Source of the DNA: Planctomycetaceae bacterium
GTDB lineage: Bacteria > Planctomycetota > Planctomycetia > Pirellulales > Pirellulaceae
Direction of reading: 5' to 3'
Assembly: GCA_007695205.1 (NCBI GenBank)
Contig: REEF01000895.1
Location: 1 to 5,929 of the forward strand
Length of the DNA: 5,929 bases
Shown here: in pieces, positions 1 to 5,929 of the stretch
Position numbering within the stretch: position 1 is the stretch's first letter
Layout of the letters: each line of letters starts with the position of its first letter
Program-made: the position numbers and the translations under genes
The notes under the pieces: generated by a model
Seen by the model: the letters and a program-made list of their open reading frames with translations, nothing else
What the model was told of the DNA's origin: nothing
Database searches by the model: none

Positions 1-3
1 ACA

Positions 4-60
4 CAGATAGATGGGTGGCACCTTTTTGGCCCCGGCCCAGATAGATGGGTGGCACCTTTT
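4..60. repeat. Two direct copies of a 23-bp intergenic repeat, 34-bp period
   Basis: Positions 4-26 and 38-60 are identical over 23 bp. The core is GATGGGTGGCACCTTTT, preceded by CAGATA. The 11-bp spacer (27-37) is GC-only apart from its first base and consists of GGCC blocks. Each copy contains GGTG-G-CACC, a 4-bp dyad around one G. The first copy lies at the window edge, so the array may continue to the left. The pair sits downstream of the minus-strand gene that ends at 114 and overlaps no credible coding region. It could be a dispersed intergenic repeat family or the edge of a longer array. The identity is read directly from the sequence; any function is unknown. Confidence 0.8.
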
Positions 61-75
61 GGGCCCTTCTGCAAT

Positions 76-108
76 CGGTTAACCGGCCGCCGGCGACCCC
101 ACCGCCGG
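76..108 (-). terminator. Possible stem-loop terminator after the DUF4139 gene
   Basis: Read on the minus strand, a perfect 6-bp GC-only stem (CCGGCG, 7-nt loop, CGCCGG; arms 103-108 and 90-95) begins five bases after the stop codon of the gene ending at 114. A perfect 10-bp palindrome, CGGTTAACCG, follows at 76-85. No run of U follows either structure, so this is not a classical intrinsic terminator. It may instead protect the 3' end or assist factor-dependent termination. The dyads are seen directly; the terminator role is inferred. Confidence 0.35.
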
Positions 109-113
109 ATTTC

Positions 114-1727
114 TCAGTGCGCGATCAGGACGCTGTAGCGGTAATCGAGTTCGAGCTGGTCGCCGGCGCCGAGTGTCTTTTCCCACGTCAGTTCATGCCG
201 GGGATTGATGGACGACACGCCCTCGGGGCGCAGGTCGTTCCGCGGCTCGCCGGTGGCCTCGAGCAGGTCGCCGCTGAACTGCCGTCGGATCAGCAGGTTG
301 ACGCTTTCCCCGCGATGGTTGTTGACCACCAGCTTGCCCGTGACGACCGCCCGCCGGAAACGTCGGCCGCCGATAAACACGTAGTCGTTGTCGCGCCGGC
401 CGCCCTCATCCTGGATTTCCCGTTCGGTCGCCCGAGTGACGATGCTCAGGGCCTTGGTGATGCGCAGCATACCCCGCTGTCCGGGGTTGATCCAGAAGCT
501 CTGCGTCTGCCCCCGGAACCGGCCATCTTCGAAGATCGCCGCCGGCGCAGTGGTCATCGGGAAGCCCAGCGGGTTGGTGAAGTGGACCGCATCCCAGGCG
601 TCATTTTCCTCTTTGTCGGCCTCGCGCCCGCGCGAGACATAGCTGCCGTCCCAGCCGCGCGGGTCGGCGATGGTCCATTCGACGATCCGCTTCATGGCGC
701 TTTCACCGTCGGCGGTGGTCAGGGCCACGCTTTCGCCCTCGTCCAGCCGCAAGGCGCCGATGTCCTGGTAATGGATGTCGGCCCCCGCTTCGCCCTCCGG
801 CAGGGTGAAATCGGGCGCCAGCATCGCCACGTTGTAGGTCACCGCGAGCTGTTGCTGGGCCATGGCGTGCGGCGTCGTCCCGCCGCTTGCCGCCGCCTGC
901 AACTGCTGGAAAAAACGCGCCCAGTTTTGCTCCGCCGCCAGCGGACTTTCCACCCGGCTGAACTCGATATGCGGGAACCCGCTGATCAGGCGGACCTGCG
1001 CGCCGTCCAGCGCGGCCAGCTCGTTGCGGATCACCGCCTGTTGCGTCAGCCACAGACGCTCCCCGTCCAGCTCGACCCGGTAACTGGGCGCCCAGGCCAG
1101 TCCGCGCGTCAGATAACTGAGGGTCACCTGCGTCCGGCCCTCGCGCTCGTTCTCCAGCAACAGCACCGGCTGCCGGGTCTTGATGGCGGGCAAGGCCCCG
1201 CGCACCCGCGCCAGGCGGATTTGCCCCTGATCAACATACGTGATGCCCTCGGCCGTCTGCAAAACCACGAACCGGCCAGCGGGCGCCGTCACGCCGCGCG
1301 AGTGGGGATCAATGTGACCGTAACGCGGGGTTTCATAGCTTCGGTTCCAGGTTGCCGCCGTTTCCGGCGCTGGCAGCAACCGGCCGCGCAACGGCTCCTC
1401 CCGGTCATGCAGCAGCAGCTCGACCTCGGCGCCCGCCAGCTCGAGCCGCAGGTCACGGCCCGCCGCGTCATTCGCTTCCTCGACCTCGCGCTGCACCACC
1501 CGCACCCGCAAGTTCGCGTCGCTCTCGACCCAAAACGTTCCATGCACTGGCGTCGGCACATCGCGCACCAGGTAACTGCCGGAACCCGGCAATTCCAGCG
1601 TCCGCTGCACCACCGCCAGCCCGTTCTTGAACAGGCTCACCGACTCGATCCGGCTCTGCACTTCAGCCTGTCCAGCGGCATTCAGCGACATCAACCCTGT
1701 CAACATCGCCCACAACATCGTCTTCAT
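114..1727 (-). CDS. Secreted DUF4139 domain-containing protein
   Basis: A complete 537-residue exported protein of unknown biochemical role. Residues 1-21 form a signal peptide: Lys2, a Leu/Met/Ala-rich core, and a likely cut after AAGQA. Residues 25-120 are beta-rich (SLFKNGLAVVQRTLELP) and resemble the N-terminal part of the DUF4140/DUF4139 (mucoidy-inhibitor-like) architecture. The DUF4139 signature is clearest at 205-256: YLTRGLAWAPSYRVEL, then a strand with AVIRNELAALDGAQVRLISGFPH. The C-terminus (NPRHELTWEKTLGAGDQLELDYRYSVL) matches the family's closing strands. The ATG at 1727 is chosen because AGGGA lies 8 nt upstream and the signal peptide then starts cleanly. A GTG at 1751 would add eight residues that spoil it. 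The gene lies 104 bp downstream of der on the same strand, but a TACAAT box in the gap suggests its own promoter. It looks richer in GC than its neighbours. The family assignment comes from remembered motifs; the substrate is unknown. Confidence 0.85.
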   Translation of the reverse strand: MKTMLWAMLTGLMSLNAAGQAEVQSRIESVSLFKNGLAVVQRTLELPGSGSYLVRDVPTPVHGTFWVESDANLRVRVVQREVEEANDAAGRDLRLELAGAEVELLLHDREEPLRGRLLPAPETAATWNRSYETPRYGHIDPHSRGVTAPAGRFVVLQTAEGITYVDQGQIRLARVRGALPAIKTRQPVLLLENEREGRTQVTLSYLTRGLAWAPSYRVELDGERLWLTQQAVIRNELAALDGAQVRLISGFPHIEFSRVESPLAAEQNWARFFQQLQAAASGGTTPHAMAQQQLAVTYNVAMLAPDFTLPEGEAGADIHYQDIGALRLDEGESVALTTADGESAMKRIVEWTIADPRGWDGSYVSRGREADKEENDAWDAVHFTNPLGFPMTTAPAAIFEDGRFRGQTQSFWINPGQRGMLRITKALSIVTRATEREIQDEGGRRDNDYVFIGGRRFRRAVVTGKLVVNNHRGESVNLLIRRQFSGDLLEATGEPRNDLRPEGVSSINPRHELTWEKTLGAGDQLELDYRYSVLIAH

Positions 1728-1770
1728 CGACTTTTTCCCTTCGTGGATCACGGTTTGGGTTCCGAGGCTT

Positions 1771-1776
1771 ATTGTA
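1771..1776 (-). promoter_or_regulatory. Possible -10 box for the DUF4139 gene
   Basis: The minus strand reads TACAAT here, five of six matches to the sigma-70 -10 consensus. A start of transcription near 1764 would leave a leader of roughly 37 nt before the ATG at 1727. No good -35 hexamer is seen at the usual distance: 17 bp upstream reads CACTGA. An 8-bp palindrome, CTGATCAG (1790-1797), overlaps this zone. The hexamer is visible; promoter function is inferred. Confidence 0.3.
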
Positions 1777-1831
1777 GCAGTTACTCTGGCTGATCAGTGC
1801 GCTGCCGGTGAACGAACGGCATTCCACGTGC

Positions 1832-3178
1832 TTACTCCTGGCGGGAATCGGTCGAGGCGTCGTTGCGGCTGCGTTTGTCGAACAGCAGCCGTATCGGTAC
1901 TTCACCATAATCCAGTTGGTCTCGTAAGAATCCCAGCAGATAACGGCGGTAGGTGGGCGAAAAAGCTTTCGGGTTGCTGCATTTGATCACGATGGTTGGT
2001 GGTTGGACCTGGGTCTGCGTCGCATAGAAGATTTTCGGCCGTCGTTGGCGGAAGATGGGCGGTGGATGGTGTTCGAGCGCTCGCCCGATCAGCCGGTTCA
2101 GTTCGCCGGTGCCGATGCGTTGGAGCGATTGTTTGAACAGCATCTGCGCGTGATTGATCAGCTTCTTGATGTTCCTGCCCGTCATGCCGGTAACGAAGGC
2201 GATCGGCACGTGCCACATGCTCGGAAAGGTGTCGCGCAGGTAGTCCGCCCATCGCTCGGTGGGCATGTGTTCGGCCATCAGGTCCCACTTGTTGACAACA
2301 AAAACGCACGGCTTGAAGTTCTCCTGGATGTACTGGCACAACTGCTTGTCCACTTGGCTGATCTGTTGGCCCGCATCGAAGAACATCAGCACCACATCCG
2401 CTCGGCGCACGCTACGTTGAGCCCGATGCAGCCCATAAAACTCGATATCCTGGCGGATGCTCTTCCGCCGACGGACGCCGGGGGTGTCGATGGCTAGGAA
2501 GGTTTTGCCGTCCAATTCAAAACGCACATCGACGCTGTCACGTGTCGTCCCGGGCACCTCGCTGACGATCATCCGCTGGTCTTCGACCAACGTATTGATG
2601 AAGGTGCTTTTTCCCACGTTCCTTCGGCCGACAATGGTCAGTTTCATTTCAGGTGGGCGATCATCGTCCGGGACATCCGTGGAGGGCAACGCGGCCAGGA
2701 TGGCGTCCAACAGTTCGTATTTGTTTCGGTTTTGTTCGGCGCTGACCGGCAGCACCCGTTGAGCACCCAGGCGGTAGAATTCGTCGGCTTGCGTGTCCAG
2801 CGACGCCGCGTCTGCCTTGTTCGCCACGTACAGCACGGGCCGATCGATCCCGCGCAGCCGCCGAGCGACCTCTTCGTCCAACGCGACCAGTCCGCTTCGA
2901 GCGTCCAGCAGGAACAGGATCACATCGGCCTGGTGCAACGCAACGGAGATTTGATGTTCGATCTCGTCGTTCAAATCGTCGACATCGTTGATCCCGATGC
3001 CGCCGGTATCGATCAATTCGAATCGTCGCCCCTCGTATTCGATCAGATCTGTCATCCGATCACGTGTCACACCGGCCACATCGTCCACAATGGCCAAACG
3101 TCGTCCAGCGATCCAGTTAAATACACTGGATTTCCCAACGTTAGGCCTGCCGACAATCACTACTTGAGGTACACCCAT
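1832..3178 (-). CDS. der: Ribosome biogenesis GTPase Der (EngA)
   Basis: Der is an essential cytoplasmic GTPase with two tandem G domains that acts in assembly of the 50S ribosomal subunit. The 448-residue product has the full architecture at normal length. G domain 1 has the P-loop GRPNVGKS (10-17), switch TRD (38-40), DTGG (57-60), NKAD (120-123) and SAE (146-148). G domain 2 has GRRNVGKS (184-191), TTRD (211-214), DTPG (231-234) and NKWD (296-299). A C-terminal KH-like domain contains KIFYATQTQVQPPTIVIKCSN and YRRYLLGFLRDQL. A short polar tail follows. The ATG at 3178 is chosen because GGAAGG (3187-3192) lies 8 nt upstream and the product then begins MGVPQVVIVGRPN, as expected. A GTG at 3223 would add 15 residues not typical of the family. 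Arg replaces the usual Pro in the second P-loop, but at a position outside the GxxxxGKS consensus residues. A weak TAAGAT box lies at 3257-3262 on the minus strand. Both GTPase sites look intact. Confidence 0.97.
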   Translation of the reverse strand: MGVPQVVIVGRPNVGKSSVFNWIAGRRLAIVDDVAGVTRDRMTDLIEYEGRRFELIDTGGIGINDVDDLNDEIEHQISVALHQADVILFLLDARSGLVALDEEVARRLRGIDRPVLYVANKADAASLDTQADEFYRLGAQRVLPVSAEQNRNKYELLDAILAALPSTDVPDDDRPPEMKLTIVGRRNVGKSTFINTLVEDQRMIVSEVPGTTRDSVDVRFELDGKTFLAIDTPGVRRRKSIRQDIEFYGLHRAQRSVRRADVVLMFFDAGQQISQVDKQLCQYIQENFKPCVFVVNKWDLMAEHMPTERWADYLRDTFPSMWHVPIAFVTGMTGRNIKKLINHAQMLFKQSLQRIGTGELNRLIGRALEHHPPPIFRQRRPKIFYATQTQVQPPTIVIKCSNPKAFSPTYRRYLLGFLRDQLDYGEVPIRLLFDKRSRNDASTDSRQE

Positions 3179-3299
3179 ATCGTTCGCCTTCCACCCAATT
3201 CGGCTCGCGGAACCAATCCGCACTGGATTCCGTTCGCGTTTTTTCCCAAACTTGTTATCTTAGCCGAACTCGGCATGCGACGCATCTGGTGACCCGCCT

Positions 3300-3328
3300 C
3301 TGGTCATCGCCGGAAAGTGGGGTAGAAT
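3300..3328 (+). promoter_or_regulatory. Possible sigma-70-like promoter of the small membrane-protein gene
   Basis: A TAGAAT hexamer (3323-3328), five of six matches to TATAAT, has CTGGTC 17 bp upstream (3300-3305); shifting to a 16-bp spacer gives TGGTCA, four of six to TTGACA. The same CTGG-N19-TAGAAT arrangement occurs before the plus-strand gene at the right edge. If real, transcription would begin near 3335, inside the longest reading frame, and would favour translation from 3369 rather than 3327. The sequence match is direct; the function is inferred. Confidence 0.4.
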
Positions 3329-3368
3329 GGCCCGTTTTCGCATCCACGGGGTGAAGGGTTCCGCGCAC

Positions 3369-3926
3369 ATGGCAAAACAAGGCAGCCCAAAGCGGTCAGA
3401 AGATATGGTAGAAATCGACCTGCGCAATGCCGGTCTGGCTGCTTTTTTGGCTTGGCTCTGGCCCGGGGCGGGCCATCTGTACCAGCGGCGTTATGCCAAG
3501 GGCATCTTGTTGATGGTGGTGGTGCTGAGCATGTACTTCTTTGGCTTGTTTATCGGCGAGGGGCATGTGGTTTACGCCTCATGGACACCCACGGATAAAC
3601 GCTGGCAGTACATCTGCCAGCTCGGCACCGGACTGGTCGCTTTGCCTGCCTTGGTACAGGCCAGACGAGTGTTCGGCGAGCCACCGAAGCCCCCGTTATG
3701 GGATGGGTTCATGGCACCGCCGGAGCAGCCGGTACGGCCCGAATCACCCGACGAACTCGCTCGATGGCACGAGCGGCTGAGTTACCGCTTCGAACTGGGG
3801 ACCCTGTACACGATGATCGCAGGTCTTTTGAACATCCTGGCGATCTACGACGCCTACGCAGGCCCGTTTGGTGCCAGCGAAGAAGACGAGGAATCCGACG
3901 ACTCCGAGAAAGACCGCGATTCCTGA
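3369..3926 (+). CDS. Small multi-pass membrane protein, DUF6677/TM2-like
   Basis: An integral membrane protein of unknown function, 185 residues from the chosen start. Numbered from the longer start at 3327 (199 residues), hydrophobic segments fall at about 37-53, 59-77, 94-111 and 157-177. The first pair, LAAFLAWLWPGAGHLYQRRYAKGILLMVVVL, has the TM2-type pattern: a Pro-Gly turn, Gly-His-Tyr, then Lys-Gly before the second helix. The last helix, LGTLYTMIAGLLNILAIYDAYAGP, recalls the planctomycete DUF6677 group. The C-terminus is a strongly acidic tail (EEDEESDDSEKD), probably cytoplasmic. The start is uncertain. ATG 3369 has AAGGG 10 nt upstream and lies 34 nt after the inferred transcription start. 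ATG 3327 overlaps the TAGAAT box and has only a weak GGAAAG before it. ATG 3405 would still keep all four helices. The gene diverges from der and converges on the next gene with 15 bp between stops. Family name is recalled, not searched. Confidence 0.85.
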   Translation: MAKQGSPKRSEDMVEIDLRNAGLAAFLAWLWPGAGHLYQRRYAKGILLMVVVLSMYFFGLFIGEGHVVYASWTPTDKRWQYICQLGTGLVALPALVQARRVFGEPPKPPLWDGFMAPPEQPVRPESPDELARWHERLSYRFELGTLYTMIAGLLNILAIYDAYAGPFGASEEDEESDDSEKDRDS

Positions 3927-3941
3927 CGCTTCCCGCGTGGA

Positions 3942-5588
3942 TCAAGCGATCATGCTCGCCCTTCGGCGGCCGCGCGGTACGTCGTCCCATTCATCTTGGT
4001 CGTCCAACGGATCGTCGTACAGTTCGTCGCGTTGGTCCGACAAACTGCGAGACGGCGATTCGTTTTCGGCCAGATCGTCGGCCAGTTCCAGGTAGCGATG
4101 ATACATGTCCACGGCGATCCAACCCATGTACAGGTTGGCGCCCAGCGAGATGAACAGGACCATCAGCACCACAGTCAACGTTCCCCAGGGCATCTCGGCG
4201 GACTCATTGCTGCGGAGGAAGGCGAGCGAGGGGTCCTGGGAGGTTTGAGCCAGGCTGGCCCAGAAGTCTTTCGCGGGTTCGGCACGCTTGGATGGAAAAT
4301 CGCTGTACAACAGCCGCCGCTCCCAAGGAAGCCGCGGTTCGGCGGTCATGTCCCACCGTGGCGAACTGGTAGGGACCAACGGATATCCCTGGGATGGTGG
4401 TGGATGGTTCGAGTCCTGGGGGGACTGGCCGGTGGACCACTGAGGCGTGTAGGGCAACGAAACGGTCGGCGGTGTCGTCGATGCCAAGGGTGCTGGGGTT
4501 GTCGCTCGTGGATCATCGTAGATCGATCTGTCTTGTTGAGGTGCTGTGCCCGCAGGCTGTTGAGTGGCGGCATCGCCGGATCGATCGCGACCCCAATCTG
4601 GAAACGTCGATGGCTGTGGAGCTTGTGCGGTTGACTTGGGTGACGGCGTTCCGTCTTGCGCCGGGCTCTCCGGCAGCGATCCCGATTGCCAGGCGTTTGG
4701 GCCGGTGGGGGTTGGTTGAGCGGTCCCGGCTCGTGGTTCCTCGGGAGCGGCTCGTGGTTCCTCCGTCAACGCTCGCGACTCGTTGCTCCACTGACTCTCG
4801 CCTGCCGGTGGATCGGGCGAGGACCATGACCAGGAACTCGGACCATTGGGAGATGCCGCCGATGGCTTGGCCCCGGTCGGTGGGTCCGTTGCTTCGCTGG
4901 CTGGCTGCGGTTGGCCGGATTGCCAATCGGACGGTCGAGGTTCCTCCTGAGGTGGGCGATCATTGACCTCGTGACGCTGTGGAGCGGTGATTGAGGCTTC
5001 CGCGTCGGCGGTCGTTTGTCCAGGTTGTTGGGAAGGGGCGTCGGAACGAGAATCCGTCCCTGGACGCATCTCGCGGGCTGCCGGGTCGACCGTCGCCGTC
5101 TGTGGCACCGCCAAGTCGGCCGAAGCGACTTGCGGCATCTGGCGCGGGGGAGGTTCCACGCCCGACCGAACTCGAAATTGCGTGACGTGGGGCAACTCGA
5201 CAGGGATCTCGCCCACCAAGTCCTCGCCGCCGCGCATCAATACCAGCCGCTCGTGCGACAATTGAATGATGAATTCCATCTGCTGGTGATCGATGCCTCG
5301 CCAACCGTATTGGACGCCGGGTGGAACCGGTATCCCCAGCGGCGGCGCGGGTTGTCGAGGCGGCTGACCGCGACGCGGGACCATTTCGCCGCCGACTCGG
5401 ATGCGAAACCTGCGAACTCCCTGGACATAGGGATCGATCTGACTGACCAACTCTTGACCGCCCCGCAACGCTACCAGCGTCACCGGCTCCATTTGGATAA
5501 TATACTCCAGTTGCCCGTCGGTGGTGGGCTGCCATCCAAAATCCACCCCGAGCGCAGCGGTCGCTATCAGCAACGCCAGTCCGTTCAT
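3942..5588 (-). CDS. Pro-rich single-pass envelope protein with duplicated N-terminal domain
   Basis: A 548-residue protein I cannot assign to a known function. A short signal-like N-terminus (MNGLALLIATAALG) leads into two copies of a domain of about 56 residues, at 17-72 and 94-149. They align without gaps at an offset of 77, with 22 identities; shared motifs are GW, E-x-IIQ, LV, RGG, LV and FR. Residues about 150-465 are a Pro/Ser/Thr/Gln-rich, probably disordered linker. It includes a tandem heptad (EEPRAAP, EEPRAGT at 276-289) and WQSG at 222 and 300. A single transmembrane helix lies at about 470-492, followed by VDMYHRYLELADDL, an acidic stretch and a basic RGRRR end. The likely topology is N-terminal domains outside, C-terminal tail in the cytoplasm. 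The ATG at 5588 is well supported by AAGGAG (5597-5602) 8 nt upstream. The architecture and motifs resemble planctomycete hypothetical proteins. An envelope-spanning scaffold or binding role is only an inference. Confidence 0.85.
   Translation of the reverse strand: MNGLALLIATAALGVDFGWQPTTDGQLEYIIQMEPVTLVALRGGQELVSQIDPYVQGVRRFRIRVGGEMVPRRGQPPRQPAPPLGIPVPPGVQYGWRGIDHQQMEFIIQLSHERLVLMRGGEDLVGEIPVELPHVTQFRVRSGVEPPPRQMPQVASADLAVPQTATVDPAAREMRPGTDSRSDAPSQQPGQTTADAEASITAPQRHEVNDRPPQEEPRPSDWQSGQPQPASEATDPPTGAKPSAASPNGPSSWSWSSPDPPAGESQWSNESRALTEEPRAAPEEPRAGTAQPTPTGPNAWQSGSLPESPAQDGTPSPKSTAQAPQPSTFPDWGRDRSGDAATQQPAGTAPQQDRSIYDDPRATTPAPLASTTPPTVSLPYTPQWSTGQSPQDSNHPPPSQGYPLVPTSSPRWDMTAEPRLPWERRLLYSDFPSKRAEPAKDFWASLAQTSQDPSLAFLRSNESAEMPWGTLTVVLMVLFISLGANLYMGWIAVDMYHRYLELADDLAENESPSRSLSDQRDELYDDPLDDQDEWDDVPRGRRRASMIA
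4727..4763. repeat. In-frame 21-bp tandem repeat inside the linker coding region
   Basis: A 16-bp sequence (CGGCTCGTGGTTCCTC) occurs at 4727-4742 and 4748-4763, offset by 21 bp. In the minus-strand gene it encodes the consecutive heptads EEPRAAP and EEPRAGT. The offset is a multiple of three, so unit gain or loss keeps the frame. It probably arose by slippage in a low-constraint linker. Confidence 0.75.
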
Positions 5589-5639
5589 TCCCAGTACTCC
5601 TTCACTGATCGTATTGCTGGCACATGTTAACCAGTTTTG

Positions 5640-5683
5640 CCCCTCGGCGTAAAGAGCGATCGTAGGCCTGGACTGCCGAGGGG
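5640..5683. repeat. 9-bp perfect inverted repeat between divergent genes
   Basis: CCCCTCGGC (5640-5648) and GCCGAGGGG (5675-5683) are exact reverse complements separated by 26 bp. The loop contains a GCGATCG dyad. No gene transcribes toward this site from either side in the window, so a terminator for a neighbouring gene is unlikely, and no T-run follows on either strand. It could be an operator dyad, or a leader hairpin in the transcript of the minus-strand gene starting at 5588. Pairing is seen directly; its role is not known. Confidence 0.55.
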
Positions 5684-5710
5684 GTTCGTTTGGGTGGGAT
5701 CAAGCTGACG

Positions 5711-5739
5711 CTGGCTAAATTCGCTCAGACCTCTAGAAT
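5711..5739 (+). promoter_or_regulatory. Possible promoter of the right-edge gene
   Basis: TAGAAT at 5734-5739 has CTGGCT 17 bp upstream (5711-5716). This repeats the CTGG-N19-TAGAAT layout found at 3300-3328. Transcription from about 5746 would give a leader of roughly 84 nt before ATG 5830. The -35 match is poor, so the call rests on the -10 hexamer and on the similarity between the two sites. Confidence 0.4.
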
Positions 5740-5829
5740 AAAGGGGCAAGGGATTCCGGGCGGTCCGTGCGCTGCTTTGATTGGCTGGTGCATGGATCGT
5801 TTGCGTTTTCGGAGGATCCGACCAAACGA

Positions 5830-5929
5830 ATGGGGGGCAGTCAAGTGATCGGGAGATTGAGGGATTTATTGCGTTTGCTTGCGGTGGTGCTGGTCGTTTT
5901 CGTATGGATTCGGCCCACGGAGGCTCAAA
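5830..5929 (+). CDS. N-terminal fragment of an exported protein, cut by the window end
   Basis: Only 33 codons are present and the frame is still open at the last base. The product begins MGGSQVIGRLRDLLRLL and continues with a Val/Leu-rich core and RPTEAQ. That is a textbook signal peptide: Arg residues at 9, 11 and 15, a hydrophobic core at about 16-26, and a likely cut after TEA. The start is uncertain. ATG 5830 has GGAGG (5811-5815), but 14 nt away. GTG 5845 would give a shorter signal peptide with a G-run seven bases upstream. The gene diverges from the envelope-protein gene at 5588 across 241 bp that hold a promoter-like site and an inverted repeat. The mature protein lies outside the window, so no function can be given. 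Confidence 0.6.
   Translation, partial: MGGSQVIGRLRDLLRLLAVVLVVFVWIRPTEAQ

Noticed and set aside
4..60. CRISPR array
   Set aside because: Only two repeats with an 11-bp spacer are present, no cas gene is nearby, and the spacer is too short for any known type.
184..240. A mobile element or integrase responsible for the GC-rich block
   Set aside because: No transposase or integrase reading frame, terminal inverted repeats or target duplication could be seen anywhere in the window.
45..1793. A 582-codon open frame on the plus strand
   Set aside because: It lies antisense to the DUF4139 gene. Its product is low-complexity, rich in Arg, Gln, His and Pro with no recognisable domain. It also starts inside the repeat pair. 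It is an effect of high third-position GC on the other strand.
1790..1797. CTGATCAG palindrome as an operator
   Set aside because: An 8-bp palindrome without extension or a second copy is not enough to support a regulator site, although it lies near a possible promoter.
2732..3292. A 186-codon plus-strand frame opposite der
   Set aside because: It overlaps the highly conserved G1 domain of Der, whose identity is certain, and shows no motif of its own.
4394..4966. Open frames antisense to the envelope-protein linker, up to 190 codons
   Set aside because: They match the complement of a Pro/Ser-rich low-complexity coding stretch, lack a convincing ribosome binding site and show no domain. The minus-strand gene has a strong start and a coherent architecture.

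Overview
The window looks like chromosomal DNA from a high-GC bacterium, most likely a planctomycete (possibly Pirellulales). That is inferred from protein character, not from a database search. The clues are a four-helix membrane protein resembling the planctomycete DUF6677 group, and a signal-peptide / Pro-rich / single-helix protein whose N-terminal motif (GWQP..DGQLEYIIQMEP) and C-terminal segment (SLGANLYMGWIAVDMYHRY) resemble planctomycete envelope proteins. Only one gene, der, has a firmly known function.

Layout, left to right. Positions 1-113 are non-coding: two direct copies of a 23-bp repeat, a 10-bp palindrome and a GC-rich stem-loop. Positions 114-1727 (minus) encode a secreted DUF4139-type protein. 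Positions 1832-3178 (minus) encode the ribosome-assembly GTPase Der, complete with both G domains and the KH-like domain. A 190-bp divergent region then leads to a plus-strand gene (3369-3926; possible start at 3327) for a small DUF6677/TM2-like membrane protein. It converges, with only 15 bp between stop codons, on a minus-strand gene (3942-5588) for a 548-residue envelope protein with a duplicated N-terminal domain. A 241-bp divergent intergenic region with a 9-bp inverted repeat follows. The window ends inside a plus-strand gene (5830 onward) of which only a signal peptide is visible.

The genes do not form an obvious pathway. der and the DUF4139 gene are co-directional, but a 104-bp gap with a promoter-like box separates them. 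The three non-Der complete or partial products are all membrane or exported proteins, so the region is a housekeeping GTPase flanked by cell-envelope genes. I see no mobile-element gene, RNA gene, CRISPR array or defence system. The most distinctive items are the ungapped domain duplication in the 3942-5588 protein, the repeat pair at the left edge, and two plus-strand upstream regions that share CTGG-N19-TAGAAT.
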